Shown here piece by piece: positions 15,378-24,803 of a DNA stretch of 64,000 nucleotides. The stretch spans positions 1 to 64,000 of the forward strand of contig CACWOL010000013.1 of the NCBI GenBank assembly GCA_902762495.1, read 5' to 3'. How positions within the stretch are numbered: position 1 is the first letter of the stretch; each line of letters begins with the position of its first letter. Source of the DNA: an uncultured bacterium (GTDB lineage Bacteria; Verrucomicrobiota; Lentisphaeria; Victivallales; UBA1829). The translations under genes and the position numbers were made by a program. The notes under the pieces are model-generated. The model searched no databases and was not told where the DNA came from. It saw only the letters and a list, made by a program, of their open reading frames with translations.

Positions 15378-15511
15378 TGAGCAGGAAAGCATCCATCGGC
15401 TCATCCCTTCGCCGGCATGATCCGGATCAGGTCTCATGCGCCGTGCTCGGCGCATACGGGTCGAAGCCCTACGGCTTCCTCTCAGCCCGCCTCGGCGGAC
15501 TCCCCTGCTCA
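15378..15511 (-). promoter_or_regulatory. TPP riboswitch (THI element)
   Basis: On the minus strand the hallmarks appear in order: GGGGAG, GGCTGAGAGG, GACCC, then ACCTGATCCGGATCATGC and CGAAGGGA. An 8-bp helix, TGAGCAGG/CCTGCTCA (15504-15511 with 15378-15385), closes the whole element beyond the normal P1. The thiC ribosome binding site lies about 10 nt further on. When TPP binds, expression of the thi operon should fall. The element follows directly on the upstream gene's end. Confidence 0.95.
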
Positions 15512-15537
15512 GGTATATGTTAGTTGTTTGGTTAAGT

Positions 15538-17238
15538 TCAGTTCGTGACCGAGTCGGGCGACTCCTTCTGACGTTTCTGGAAAGTGCCGGGCTGCGGATA
15601 GAGGAGGCGTTCGTCGAGCGCGAAGATCCAGCCTTCCTCCTCGCCCGGTTCAAGATACGACTGGACGATCTTCCAGCCATGGTCGTAGAGATAGGACGCC
15701 TGGGAAATGCGCGGCCAGAGCAGTACGGCGTATTTCGAGCCGAACGCCTTGTAAACGTCCTCCGGGTAAGGGTCGCCGCCGAGGCCGGGCGTCGTCGAGG
15801 TCAGCAGCAGCGTGCGCCGCGGATCCTTCGAATACGAGAACATCGGATCCATGCCCCACTGCCACAGGTGGTCCGTATCGTTGTAGAAGAGCGCGGGGAA
15901 ATCGCTCCAGTCCAGGTTGACGACCGGACACCCCGCGGGCACGTTTTCCTTCAGGAACGAGGTTATCTTCGGCAAAGGCTGGACAATCACCTGGGGACAT
16001 TCCTTCCGGAAATAGTACGAGGAGTAAATGCCCAGGCCGACCGACAGAGCCGCCAGCAGGCCCGGCACGCCCCATTTGAACTTGTGCAGCGGGAGATGGA
16101 ATCCTTCGCGCGTCATGTGCTCCAAAAGGAGCAGGAAAGCGATCGCAACGAACGGACCGGCGTATTCCACCGTACGCACCGCCACAAAGATACCGGCCGC
16201 AAATCCGCCCGCAAGAACCGTAATCGCGACAATGTTCGGGTCGATCTTCCGGAAGCCTTTGCGTTCGAGCAGGCGGACGAACATCATCAGGATGCACCAG
16301 GCCATGAGGTAGAGCGGGGCGGCGGTCCTGTTGAATCCGAAGCGCGGCGCCAACATTTCGCTTGGCTTCGAAAGGCGGACGCCTGCCATCATCGGGGCGA
16401 TCAGGGCGTCCCACGACTGGACTTTCCAGATGACGAACGAATTCGGGAACTGCGGATGGAGCAGAAGGCCGAGCAGGACGCCGCCGAGCGACAGGACCGG
16501 AAGCCAGAACTCGCGCCAGCCGCCGCTTTTCAGCCGGGAAACGGCGAAGATCAGCGGGATAATCACAATGAAGTGCGGGTTCGAATAGCTCCATGCAAAG
16601 CAAAACGAGAGTACGCCGACCACGGCCAGACGGAACCGGAACGAACCTTTCGCCAGCAGTCCGGCCGTAAACGTCAGGAATGCGATGGACAGAATATGCG
16701 GACGTAGCACGGACAGGCGGAACGTGTAGTTCGGCACGATGACCGAGAAGAGCGGCGCGCCGAGCAGCAGATAGAGCGGACGCACGCCGAGCCGCCGGGC
16801 CGCGAAGAGACACCCCAGGATCGCCAGCGCGGAGTAGAACAGCGCGGCGACGTGGAACGGCGGATTCAAGGCCGAGCCGAACGCCTTTTCGATCGCGAAG
16901 ATGACGTTGATCCCGGCATGGTACAGCAGCTCCTTGTCCGCGAAACGGTCCTTCCATACGGACATCTGCGTCCAGGGGAACTCTTTCGCCGCATACACGC
17001 CCGGCCCGAGCTTCGCCATCATCGCATGGTACAGCGCGTCCTGCGAGTTCTCGCCCGTCTTCATCACGCAGATACGGAGTGCGCCCAGCCATACGAACGG
17101 GATCAGGAACGCGAACACGAGCATAATTCGTCCGGCACGGCCAATCCCGGTGCGCGGACGCACGGAAACTTCCGGAGCCGGAGCTTCGGTCTGCGGCGTC
17201 TCCGCCGTCAGCACCTGCGATTTGTTCTGCTGTTCCAC
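15538..17238 (-). CDS. GT-C-type polytopic membrane protein
   Basis: A 566-residue protein with about 10-11 membrane segments, resembling GT-C glycosyltransferases (lipid-linked sugar donors). The first extracytoplasmic loop (TGENSQDALYHAMMAKLGPG) carries acidic residues in the usual place. The last about 130 residues (after YYFRKECPQVIV) form a soluble periplasmic domain. Start read as GTG 17238 with no strong ribosome binding site; an internal ATG just before the first membrane segment is an alternative. No promoter of the local type was found. Donor and acceptor unknown. Confidence 0.6.
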   Translation of the reverse strand: MEQQNKSQVLTAETPQTEAPAPEVSVRPRTGIGRAGRIMLVFAFLIPFVWLGALRICVMKTGENSQDALYHAMMAKLGPGVYAAKEFPWTQMSVWKDRFADKELLYHAGINVIFAIEKAFGSALNPPFHVAALFYSALAILGCLFAARRLGVRPLYLLLGAPLFSVIVPNYTFRLSVLRPHILSIAFLTFTAGLLAKGSFRFRLAVVGVLSFCFAWSYSNPHFIVIIPLIFAVSRLKSGGWREFWLPVLSLGGVLLGLLLHPQFPNSFVIWKVQSWDALIAPMMAGVRLSKPSEMLAPRFGFNRTAAPLYLMAWCILMMFVRLLERKGFRKIDPNIVAITVLAGGFAAGIFVAVRTVEYAGPFVAIAFLLLLEHMTREGFHLPLHKFKWGVPGLLAALSVGLGIYSSYYFRKECPQVIVQPLPKITSFLKENVPAGCPVVNLDWSDFPALFYNDTDHLWQWGMDPMFSYSKDPRRTLLLTSTTPGLGGDPYPEDVYKAFGSKYAVLLWPRISQASYLYDHGWKIVQSYLEPGEEEGWIFALDERLLYPQPGTFQKRQKESPDSVTN

Positions 17239-17551
17239 GGGACAGGCCCTTCTTGTACGAATCTTTTTGAAAAATTATTGACGCCTAATGCGCAGATAAA
17301 ACACTATCCTAATAAGATACAACCGGAAACGCCGAACTTCAACCGGAAAGCGGAAGATATTCGTTCTTTTTTCCGAAAAAAAGCGGATATGCGGAGGAAT
17401 GGCCCCGGGATGTCCTCTTTAACTTAACCTTTTCAAAAAACATGGAGAAAAGTGCAAAAAACAGTCAAAACCATATTGAAAAAAACGTGAATCGATGTAA
17501 ATTACTTTTCAGCAAAACAAATCAATAACCTCCCTTTTTTGTTTTTCCGCA
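17239..17551. other. 313-bp divergent intergenic region
   Basis: AT-rich gap between the GT-C gene (minus) and the histidine kinase (plus). Apart from the plus-strand promoter at 17476-17503, no RNA gene, repeat or small ORF with a ribosome binding site is visible. No convincing minus-strand promoter was found. Confidence 0.6.
17476..17503 (+). promoter_or_regulatory. Promoter of the hybrid histidine kinase
   Basis: TTGAAA (17476-17481), 16-bp spacer, TG-preceded TAAATT (17498-17503), about 50 bp before ATG 17552. Confidence 0.5.
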
Positions 17552-20500
17552 ATGAAAACACATTTATCCGATATTACAGAACGCCTTCGGAATGAGCTTG
17601 ATCTGACATTCCATCATACCCAGCTTCCGCTCCTTTCCCTGATCCTGCTTCTGTTCGCCGCTGCGCCCGTCTTCGCGCAAGACATGGACGAAGATGAAGA
17701 AACGGAAATGGAAGAGATTGAAACAGAAGAAGAAGCGGAGACGGAAGAGAGCGAAAACGAAGAAGATTCCGGGGAAGCCGTTTCCGATGAGCAGTCGGGG
17801 CAAACGGAAACTCCCGCCCCCGCGGCGGAAGAGCGCACCCACTGCGTTCTGGTCCTTCTCCCGTTCACATCCTCCTACGCGGAGCATGTCTATGTCACGA
17901 ATGCCATATCGAAGCACATGGCATCGTTCGACGATTCCTATCTGGTCATGCAGAAGGAATTCGATATGCTGAACGCCTCGCAGGAGGAGCTCCAGAGCCG
18001 ATTCGACAGCCTGAAACCCCTTCTGGACAGCGGCGACGTGTCGGCCGTGGTCGGCATCGGTCAGGAGCTTCTGCCGCTTCTGTCCCGGAACGCCGATCAG
18101 ATCCCGGCGAAAACGGGGTTGATTCTCTTCACGGAACGGAAGCCTCTGGACAACGAGTTTGCGAAACATGAGAACACGTGCGGCGTGATCCTGGACAACC
18201 CGGTGAAAAAAACTCTCGACCTGATCTTCCATGTCTTCCCCGACACGAAACGCATCCTCCCGCTCGCAGGACGCACGGAGACAGGAAAACGGTTCATCGA
18301 CAGCGTAAAGGAAGCGCTGGCGCAATCGCATCCCGACACGGAATGCCTGATCATCGACAACAATACGGTGGACACGCCCGAAATGATCCGCCGCGTCTGT
18401 CAGTCCGGCAAGGAAAAGGACTCCGTCGTGCTGTTCCATTCCTGGTACGGGCTCAATGCCGTGAACATGGCGTCCCTGTCGTTCTTCCTGCAGCGTCTCT
18501 GCCTCAATCCCGACGTCCCGGTCTTCGCCGTCCATGATTCGATGTTCGCGTTTTCCGTCGCGGGCGGCACCGCATGCCCGACCGAAGCATCGGTCGACAA
18601 GCTGATCGCACTGCTCGACGACTGCGTGAAGCACAACGTGTCCGCGGGCGGCAAATGGGAAACGGTCGAAGCGAGGAGGGTCATCACCGCCAGCAGTTTC
18701 CAGCGGTTCGGCATCAGCAACCAGACCAACGTGGACAATCTGATGATAAAAATGGACTCTCAGTCGTTGTTCCGCCGGGAAAATGCCCGGACACTGGTCG
18801 CCGTAACGTTCTCCGCGGTCCTGATCCTGGCCTTGCTCGCCTATATCGCCGTATGGGACCACTACCGGCGCCGTCTGCTGAAACTCCTCCGTGCCGTGTT
18901 CAAACAGATCCCGAGCCGAATCGTCGTCGGCAGCCGCAACGGCATCGCGCACTTCATCCATGTGGGCAAGTTCGGCGAGGACAGCGGCGTCGTGCGGTTT
19001 CCCGTAAACGAGCTCCCGGAATACGCGGACGAAACGTTCCGGCACGCCTGGGAAGAGGTCTTCGCCACCGGCGAAACGCAGAAATTCCAGATGGCCACGG
19101 GCAGCCGGCACCGTTCCGTGGAAATGGCGCTGTTCGAGAACAAAGAAATATTCGGACGCGACACGGCGTTCTGGATCTCGCACGACGTCGAGGAACTTCT
19201 CCAGGCGCAGAACGAACTTCAGGCCGGCCTCGCCAGCCAGAAGAAGCTGAACGACCTCTTCGCCGCATCCCTGAAACTGCTCTCCGCCGATGCCACCGCC
19301 GTCGACATGACCAACGACGTCCTGTCGTTCATCGTCCGCAGCGTGAAGGAGCACATGAAGGCGGATTTCTGCTGCATCATGCGGTACAACTACGAAAAAA
19401 ACGGCATGGAGCTTTTCGTCGATGAAGCCTCCGACGGCCTGACGATCAACGAGAACAAACGCTTCATCCCGTTCCCGGCACAGAAAGACGACAAGGTGAT
19501 GGCCCGCCTGGAAAAGCATTTGCCCGTGGTCATCAACGATTTTGCCGCCTCGCTCTTCCTGAAGCCGGACGCGCCGGAGCAGACCGGAAGCAAACGTCCG
19601 AAAAAGTGCAGCATGTGCTTCTCGCCGATCTTCATCGACGGCAATCTCTGGGGACATCTCGCCTCCATTCACATGAAGGGGAAATACGATTTCTCCGACC
19701 TGTACCAGCAGTTCCTACAGGGCACCGCGCACGTCGTGGAGGCCATGCTCGAATACCGATTCATCCACTCCAGGCTCGAACGCGGCGAATACGAGAAGCA
19801 GCTCATCATGGAGAACCTGCCGCTGCCGCTCATCCTGCTCGACCGTAACCTGAACCTGATCCAGCGCAATTCCGCGGCGAAGAAGGATCATCTGCTCGGA
19901 TTCCCGGACGCGCTTCACGACAATCTCTGTCACACCGTCTTCTGCAAGGCGAAGAATCCGCCGGAGGACTGCCCGGTCCGCGGCGTCCTGGCCGATTTCA
20001 AGCCGCACGTGAAGGCGCTGGCTTTCAACGGCAAGGACTACCTGGTCAACGCCTACCCGATCATGATCGGCGGCGAGCTCGCGAACATTCTGCTGGCGTG
20101 GTTCGACGTGACCGCGGAAAACGAAAACCAGCGCAAACTGGAGGCCGCGCTTCGCGAGGCAAAGGACGCCAGCAAGGCAAAGAGCCTGTTCCTCGCCTCC
20201 ATGAGCCACGAGCTCCGCACGCCGCTGAACGCCGTGATCGGGTTCTGCGAGCTCCTGCAGAACAGCGCCCTGTCGCGCGAAAGCCAGCTCGAGTACCTCA
20301 AGTCCATCTCCGTGGCCGGACACACCCTGCTGGACCTCATCAGCAACATCCTCGACACCTGCAAGCTCGAAACCGAGCAGGTCGAGCTCCAGCACGAAAA
20401 GACCGACGTCCGCAAGATCGTCACCGACATGGTCAGCATGTTCAAATCGCTCGCGGAGAAAAAGCAGCTCGCGCAGCCGCTGGTGGTCCCGGACGACCTC

Positions 20501-21376
20501 CCGTACGTGGTGCTCGACCGCATGCGTCTGCGCCAGGTGCTGGTGAATCTCCTCGGAAACGCGTTCAAGTTCACGGACAAGGGCTACGTCGGCATCAAGG
20601 TAACTTGCAAGATATTGGAACAGGGGAAATGCCGCCTCGAAATCGCCATCCGCGACTCCGGCATCGGCATCGCTCCCGACAAGAAAGAGAAGATATTCGA
20701 ACCGTTCGTCCAGCAGGACGCCGTCCGCGACACGCACGTCTACAAGGGATCCGGACTCGGCCTCGCCATCTGCGACCGCTACATCAAGGCCATGGGCGGC
20801 AGGATCGACCTGGACAGCGACATCGGAAAAGGAAGCGTCTTCACCATCGTTTTCGAGCGCATCCCGTACATCATCCCGACCGAGGAGGAACGCGCCGCGG
20901 AGAAAAACGGCAGTCCCGCCGGGGAACAAATGCCCGCCAACACGTTCGGCGGGGCGGCGACGCCGCAGAAACCTACGCCGAAGGTCGACCTGCCCGGCTT
21001 CAACGCGCTCATCGTCGACGACGTGCCGATCAACCTGAAGGTCCTCGGCGCCATGCTGAAGGGATTCCACATCAACCTCGTTCAGGCGAACTCCGGCGCG
21101 GACGCTCTGGCGAAACTGCCGGATGCCAAGCCCGACCTGGTGCTGACCGACATGTGGATGCCCGGCATGTCCGGCGAAGAACTTGCACGGAATATCCGGA
21201 ACACGCCGAACGGCGACAAGATCGTCATCATGGCCGTGACCGCGGACGTCGAGAACCAGAACAACTTCGACATGTCCGTGTTCGACGGCATCCTCCTGAA
21301 GCCCGTCACGAAGGTATCCCTCGCGTTCGCGTTCCAAGAAATGCTCGACAAGGGCCGCATCGTGCCGAAGGACTGA
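17552..21376 (+). CDS. Hybrid sensor histidine kinase with periplasmic binding-protein-like domain
   Basis: A 1274-residue membrane sensor. Order: signal segment (to about 43); a very acidic Glu/Asp stretch (about 44-90); a periplasmic domain like ABC-type substrate-binding proteins (about 95-410); one membrane helix (about 415-436); a PAS-like region; a GAF domain (about 570-730, with CSMC); a PAS domain with a Cys cluster (NLCHTVFC...EDCPVRG); HisKA with H886 (SHELRTPLN); HATPase with NLLGNAFKF and GSGLGLAI; receiver with D1200 (LTDMWMPGMSG). It probably phosphorylates its own receiver and passes the signal to an unlinked partner. No response regulator lies next to it. ATG 17552 has no clear ribosome binding site. 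Confidence 0.88.
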   Translation: MKTHLSDITERLRNELDLTFHHTQLPLLSLILLLFAAAPVFAQDMDEDEETEMEEIETEEEAETEESENEEDSGEAVSDEQSGQTETPAPAAEERTHCVLVLLPFTSSYAEHVYVTNAISKHMASFDDSYLVMQKEFDMLNASQEELQSRFDSLKPLLDSGDVSAVVGIGQELLPLLSRNADQIPAKTGLILFTERKPLDNEFAKHENTCGVILDNPVKKTLDLIFHVFPDTKRILPLAGRTETGKRFIDSVKEALAQSHPDTECLIIDNNTVDTPEMIRRVCQSGKEKDSVVLFHSWYGLNAVNMASLSFFLQRLCLNPDVPVFAVHDSMFAFSVAGGTACPTEASVDKLIALLDDCVKHNVSAGGKWETVEARRVITASSFQRFGISNQTNVDNLMIKMDSQSLFRRENARTLVAVTFSAVLILALLAYIAVWDHYRRRLLKLLRAVFKQIPSRIVVGSRNGIAHFIHVGKFGEDSGVVRFPVNELPEYADETFRHAWEEVFATGETQKFQMATGSRHRSVEMALFENKEIFGRDTAFWISHDVEELLQAQNELQAGLASQKKLNDLFAASLKLLSADATAVDMTNDVLSFIVRSVKEHMKADFCCIMRYNYEKNGMELFVDEASDGLTINENKRFIPFPAQKDDKVMARLEKHLPVVINDFAASLFLKPDAPEQTGSKRPKKCSMCFSPIFIDGNLWGHLASIHMKGKYDFSDLYQQFLQGTAHVVEAMLEYRFIHSRLERGEYEKQLIMENLPLPLILLDRNLNLIQRNSAAKKDHLLGFPDALHDNLCHTVFCKAKNPPEDCPVRGVLADFKPHVKALAFNGKDYLVNAYPIMIGGELANILLAWFDVTAENENQRKLEAALREAKDASKAKSLFLASMSHELRTPLNAVIGFCELLQNSALSRESQLEYLKSISVAGHTLLDLISNILDTCKLETEQVELQHEKTDVRKIVTDMVSMFKSLAEKKQLAQPLVVPDDLPYVVLDRMRLRQVLVNLLGNAFKFTDKGYVGIKVTCKILEQGKCRLEIAIRDSGIGIAPDKKEKIFEPFVQQDAVRDTHVYKGSGLGLAICDRYIKAMGGRIDLDSDIGKGSVFTIVFERIPYIIPTEEERAAEKNGSPAGEQMPANTFGGAATPQKPTPKVDLPGFNALIVDDVPINLKVLGAMLKGFHINLVQANSGADALAKLPDAKPDLVLTDMWMPGMSGEELARNIRNTPNGDKIVIMAVTADVENQNNFDMSVFDGILLKPVTKVSLAFAFQEMLDKGRIVPKD

Positions 21377-21448
21377 CGGGGCGGCCCTGCCCCTACTCTA
21401 TTTTCCGCCGGGTTCAGCTACGTTTGAGCTGATCGGGGCATTCTTTGT

Positions 21449-21476
21449 TTGCATTTCCTTCCGCGCGTGCTATATT
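21449..21476 (+). promoter_or_regulatory. Promoter of dapL-rsmE
   Basis: TTGCAT (21449-21454), 16-bp spacer, extended -10 TGcTATATT (hexamer 21471-21476). Same sequence pattern as the relB promoter. Confidence 0.7.
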
Positions 21477-21519
21477 ATTGTTTACCTATTTTTCAGAACC
21501 AGAAAGGACTTTTTGCGCC

Positions 21520-22761
21520 ATGTCTCAGGAAAACTTCCTCCAGCAGAATTTCGCCGCCAGGATCGGCGGTTCCAACTTCGGCAAAGACACCAAGATCTAC
21601 AAGTTCGAGAAGATCAAACGCGCCAAACGCGCCGCCGCTGCGGAGAACCCCGGCGTCGAGCTGATCGACATGGGCGTGGGGGAACCTGACGACATGGCGT
21701 TCCCGTCTGTGGTCGCCCGCCTCGCGGAAGAAGCCGCGAAATGGGAAAACCGCACCTACGCCGACAACGGCTGCGCCGACTTCAAGGCCGCCGCCGCCCG
21801 CTATATGAAGGCGCTGTACGGCGTCGAGCTCGATCCGGACACGCAGATCGTCCACGCGATCGGCAGCAAGTCCGCCCTCACGCTCCTTCCCTCCTGCTTC
21901 ATCAACCCCGGCGACATCGCCGTCCTGACCGTCCCCGGCTACGGCGTGCTCGGCACATGGACCGAATACCTCGGCGGCGAAGTCGTCAAGCTCCCGCTCC
22001 TTGAGGAAAACGGATTCCTGCCCGACCTGGAATCCCTCACGGAAGACCAGCGCAAACGAGCCAAACTGCTCTACCTGAACTACCCGAACAACCCGACCGG
22101 CGCGTCCGCCACAGTCGAATTCTTCACGAAGGCGGTCGAGTTTGCCCGTCAGAACCATATCCTCATCGTGAGCGACGCCGCCTATGCGCCGCTGAACTTC
22201 ACCGGCAAGCCGCTGAGCATCCTCTCCATCCCCGGCGCGTTCGAGTGCTGCGTGGAGCTCCACAGCATGTCCAAGGGCTTCAATATGACCGGCTGGCGTC
22301 TCAGCTGGGTCTGCGGCAATCCGCTCGCCGTGAAGGCGTTCGCGACCGTGAAGGACAACGCCGACAGCGGCCAGTTCCTCGCGATCCAGAAGGCCGCCAT
22401 CGCCGCGCTCGACGACCAGGCCGCCATCACGCCCGCGATCTGCGAGAAATACCACCGCCGCCTCGCCAGCATGGTCGAAACGCTGAAGAAGCTCGGCTTC
22501 AACGCCAAGGTCCCCGCCGGCAGCTTCTACCTTTATGTGAAGGCTCCGAAGGCGACCGCGGACGGCACGCAGTTCGAAAACGGCGAGGCGTTCAGCCAGT
22601 GGCTCATCCGCAACAAGCTCATCAGCTCCGTGCCGTGGGACGACGCCGGACACTTCGTCCGCTTCAGCGCCACGTTCGTCGCGCGCGGCGGCATCGAGGA
22701 CGAAAAACGCGTCCTGAACGAGTTTGCGCGCCGTCTGGGCGACTGCAAGTTCGTTTTCTGA
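21520..22761 (+). CDS. dapL: LL-diaminopimelate aminotransferase
   Basis: A 413-residue class I aminotransferase that makes LL-diaminopimelate directly from tetrahydrodipicolinate, for lysine and peptidoglycan. The opening FAARIGGSNFGKDTKIYKFE and ELIDMGVGEPDD is characteristic of DapL. PLP-binding features are GSKSALTLLP, NYPNNPTGA, SDAAYAP and the lysine K252 in SMSKGFNMTGWR. This route is typical of Chlamydiae, Lentisphaerae and plants. Start at 21520 behind AGAAAGGA. rsmE follows after 40 bp with its own ribosome binding site. Confidence 0.92.
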   Translation: MSQENFLQQNFAARIGGSNFGKDTKIYKFEKIKRAKRAAAAENPGVELIDMGVGEPDDMAFPSVVARLAEEAAKWENRTYADNGCADFKAAAARYMKALYGVELDPDTQIVHAIGSKSALTLLPSCFINPGDIAVLTVPGYGVLGTWTEYLGGEVVKLPLLEENGFLPDLESLTEDQRKRAKLLYLNYPNNPTGASATVEFFTKAVEFARQNHILIVSDAAYAPLNFTGKPLSILSIPGAFECCVELHSMSKGFNMTGWRLSWVCGNPLAVKAFATVKDNADSGQFLAIQKAAIAALDDQAAITPAICEKYHRRLASMVETLKKLGFNAKVPAGSFYLYVKAPKATADGTQFENGEAFSQWLIRNKLISSVPWDDAGHFVRFSATFVARGGIEDEKRVLNEFARRLGDCKFVF

Positions 22762-22801
22762 TCCGCGATCCACGCTTTCCCAACAAGGAGCCGGTTTCCC
22801 G

Positions 22802-23509
22802 ATGCATGCGTTCCGTTTCGACGACCTCGCCTCGACTGAACCCGGCTCTTTTTTCCGCCTCGATTCGAGGGAGGAAGCCCACCTGTTCCGCATTCTCCGG
22901 GCGCGGCCCGGCGAAACGGTCGCGGTCCTGGACGGACACGGCACGCTCGGAACGGCGGTCGTCGAACAGGACCATCAGCTGAGGCTGGAATCCAAACACA
23001 CCGTGCAGCTGCCCGCGCGGCGTCTGCACCTCTACTTCGCCCCGCCGAAAAAACAGAAGCTCGACGCCTTGCTGAAACAGGCGGTCGAGCTCGGCGTGTA
23101 CGCGCTTGTGCCCGTTCTCTGCGAACGCTCCGTCGTTCAGCCGGGCGAAAACTCGGTCGCGGGACGCTGGATGGACCTTCTTTTCGAAGCATGCAAGCAG
23201 TCGGGCAACCCGTTCCTCCCTGAAGTCGCAAACCCGATGCCGTTCAAGGCGGCGCTCGCCCATGCCCGTGAGAACTGCAACATACTGATTACGGGATCCA
23301 ACCGGACGGGAGTCTTCCCCGAACTCGGCACAGCCTCGGACGTCGCGTTTTTCGTCGGGCCGGAGGGCGGATTTACGGACGCCGAAACGGACGCGATGTT
23401 CGCCGCCGGAGCAGCTCCGCTCAGAATCGGCGACTGGACGCTCCGCGTGGAGACGGCCGCGATCGCCGGATTGGGCGTACTGAACGTCCTCATGAACCGG
23501 GAGGCATAG
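22802..23509 (+). CDS. rsmE: 16S rRNA m3U1498 methyltransferase
   Basis: A 235-residue SPOUT-class methyltransferase acting on U1498 of 16S rRNA. An N-terminal PUA-like part (HLFRILRARPGETVAVLDG) precedes the knotted domain with KKQKLDALLKQAVELGV, the arginine region CERSVVQ, FFVGPEGGFTDAE and LRVETAAIAGL at the SAM pocket. Start ATG 22802 behind AAGGAG. Its last 20 bp overlap the convergent metallophosphoesterase gene. Confidence 0.92.
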   Translation: MHAFRFDDLASTEPGSFFRLDSREEAHLFRILRARPGETVAVLDGHGTLGTAVVEQDHQLRLESKHTVQLPARRLHLYFAPPKKQKLDALLKQAVELGVYALVPVLCERSVVQPGENSVAGRWMDLLFEACKQSGNPFLPEVANPMPFKAALAHARENCNILITGSNRTGVFPELGTASDVAFFVGPEGGFTDAETDAMFAAGAAPLRIGDWTLRVETAAIAGLGVLNVLMNREA

Positions 23510-24623
23510 CCTCCTTCGGCTTACGCAGAATAATCTCCGTGATCTCGGGCGGGACGTCAAGCCGGAACATGAACCCGTTCCAGAGGCCTGCGCCGTTGCT
23601 CACGTACAGCGTCATGTCGTCCACCTGATATTTGCCGGAGACGAACCCCTTGTTGGCGATCTTCACCAGCAGCGCGGGCAGTCCGGCGATCATGCCGCCG
23701 TGCGTGTGCCCGGAGAGCTGAAGCGAAACAGGATATTTCGCGTAGTCGCGAGCAAATCGCGGCTGGTGCGACAATAAAACGACCGGAGCACCCTCGGGAG
23801 CACCCTCAAATGTCTTGTCCAGATCGGGCGCCTCGCGTCCGATGAACCACTTGTTGCCGCGCATCAGATCCGGCAGACCGGCAATCACAAGCTGCGCGCC
23901 GTCCTTTTCGATCACGATGTGGCGGTTGAGCAGCGTCTCGATGCCGACCGAGTCAAGGAATTCGATCCACTCCTCGAACCCCCGGAAATACTCGTGGTTG
24001 CCGGGCGAGGAGTAGACGCCGTATTTCCCGTGCAGGTCGCCAAGCTGGTGCATGTTCGGTTTGATCTCGTCCGGCTTCAGGTCGCCCAGGTCGCCGCCCA
24101 GCAGGACCAGGTCGGGATGCACGGCGTTGGCGCGGCAGACGACGGTCCAGAGGTAGTTCGGCGAACTTGTCTTGCTGATATGGGTGTCGGTGATATACAC
24201 GATGCGGAAACCGTCGAACGCATCCGGCAAACCGGGGATCGCAATCTCCACGGGCTTGACCTTCGGCGGCGTCACGGCGCTGTATTCGCCCCACGCCGCC
24301 AGAAGACCGGAAAGGATCAGGATGACCGCGATACTGTATTTCTGGTTCGGAATGCGGCGTTTTTTGAGGTGCATGACGAGAAGGACCATGTCCCGCAGGA
24401 AGAAGAACGGGGTAGAGAAAATGAGCACGCCCGAACACCATGCGACCAAAAGAAGCGCGATCCGCGGCAGGATCCCGGTGAAGATCACGAACTGAACCGC
24501 TATCGCGAAAAAGAACAGGCCCAGCGCGATAACGGCGCGGTATTTTCTTTTGACGGGCAGAGACAACCCGATGCTGCACGGCGCATAGGCGACGGCCAGA
24601 AGGAGCAAAGTGACCCAAAACAT
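23490..24623 (-). CDS. Membrane-anchored metallophosphoesterase
   Basis: A 377-residue protein with about four N-terminal membrane segments, then a calcineurin-like phosphoesterase domain with the full metal-binding set: YITDTHIS, GGDLGD, GNHEY, LSHQPRF and GHTHGG. Related to the YkuE/YaeI group, of which some members hydrolyse lipid-linked phosphates such as UDP-diacylglucosamine. The exact substrate cannot be told. Start at ATG 24623 behind CCGGAG; a TTG at 24650 is less likely. Convergent overlap of 20 bp with rsmE. Confidence 0.82.
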   Translation of the reverse strand: MFWVTLLLLAVAYAPCSIGLSLPVKRKYRAVIALGLFFFAIAVQFVIFTGILPRIALLLVAWCSGVLIFSTPFFFLRDMVLLVMHLKKRRIPNQKYSIAVILILSGLLAAWGEYSAVTPPKVKPVEIAIPGLPDAFDGFRIVYITDTHISKTSSPNYLWTVVCRANAVHPDLVLLGGDLGDLKPDEIKPNMHQLGDLHGKYGVYSSPGNHEYFRGFEEWIEFLDSVGIETLLNRHIVIEKDGAQLVIAGLPDLMRGNKWFIGREAPDLDKTFEGAPEGAPVVLLSHQPRFARDYAKYPVSLQLSGHTHGGMIAGLPALLVKIANKGFVSGKYQVDDMTLYVSNGAGLWNGFMFRLDVPPEITEIILRKPKEAMPPGS

Positions 24624-24721
24624 GAAAGACTCCGGATGCTTGTAAAACAAAAAACGGCGGCGGAATGAGCCGGAAAACGGAAATTTCTTTAATTTAGACG
24701 TGTTTTCCTTTTTTTCAAGGA

Positions 24722-24749
24722 TTGATTTTTCGATTTTTTATAGTATATT
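24722..24749 (+). promoter_or_regulatory. Promoter of the MBL-fold gene
   Basis: TTGATT (24722-24727), 16-bp spacer, TATATT (24744-24749). Confidence 0.65.
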
Positions 24750-24803
24750 GTTTGAAAAAACGTTTTTCGATAATCCCGCATGACCAGAATTACGAGGTGC
24801 GAT

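Noticed and set aside
13438-15420. 660-codon plus-strand open frame across the thiamine operon
   Set aside because: Lies opposite thiM and thiC, which have unmistakable family motifs and a TPP riboswitch on the other strand.
15512-15540. Promoter directly upstream of the TPP riboswitch
   Set aside because: A TATA-like CATATA is present but no acceptable -35 at 16-17 bp, so not listed; transcription could also read in from the upstream gene.
17564-19672. 702-codon minus-strand frame opposite the histidine kinase
   Set aside because: Shadow frame; no domain signature, ribosome binding site or promoter.
21377-21420. GGGGC/GCCCC hairpin after the histidine kinase
   Set aside because: Only a 5-bp stem and no clean T run follows, so not claimed as a terminator.
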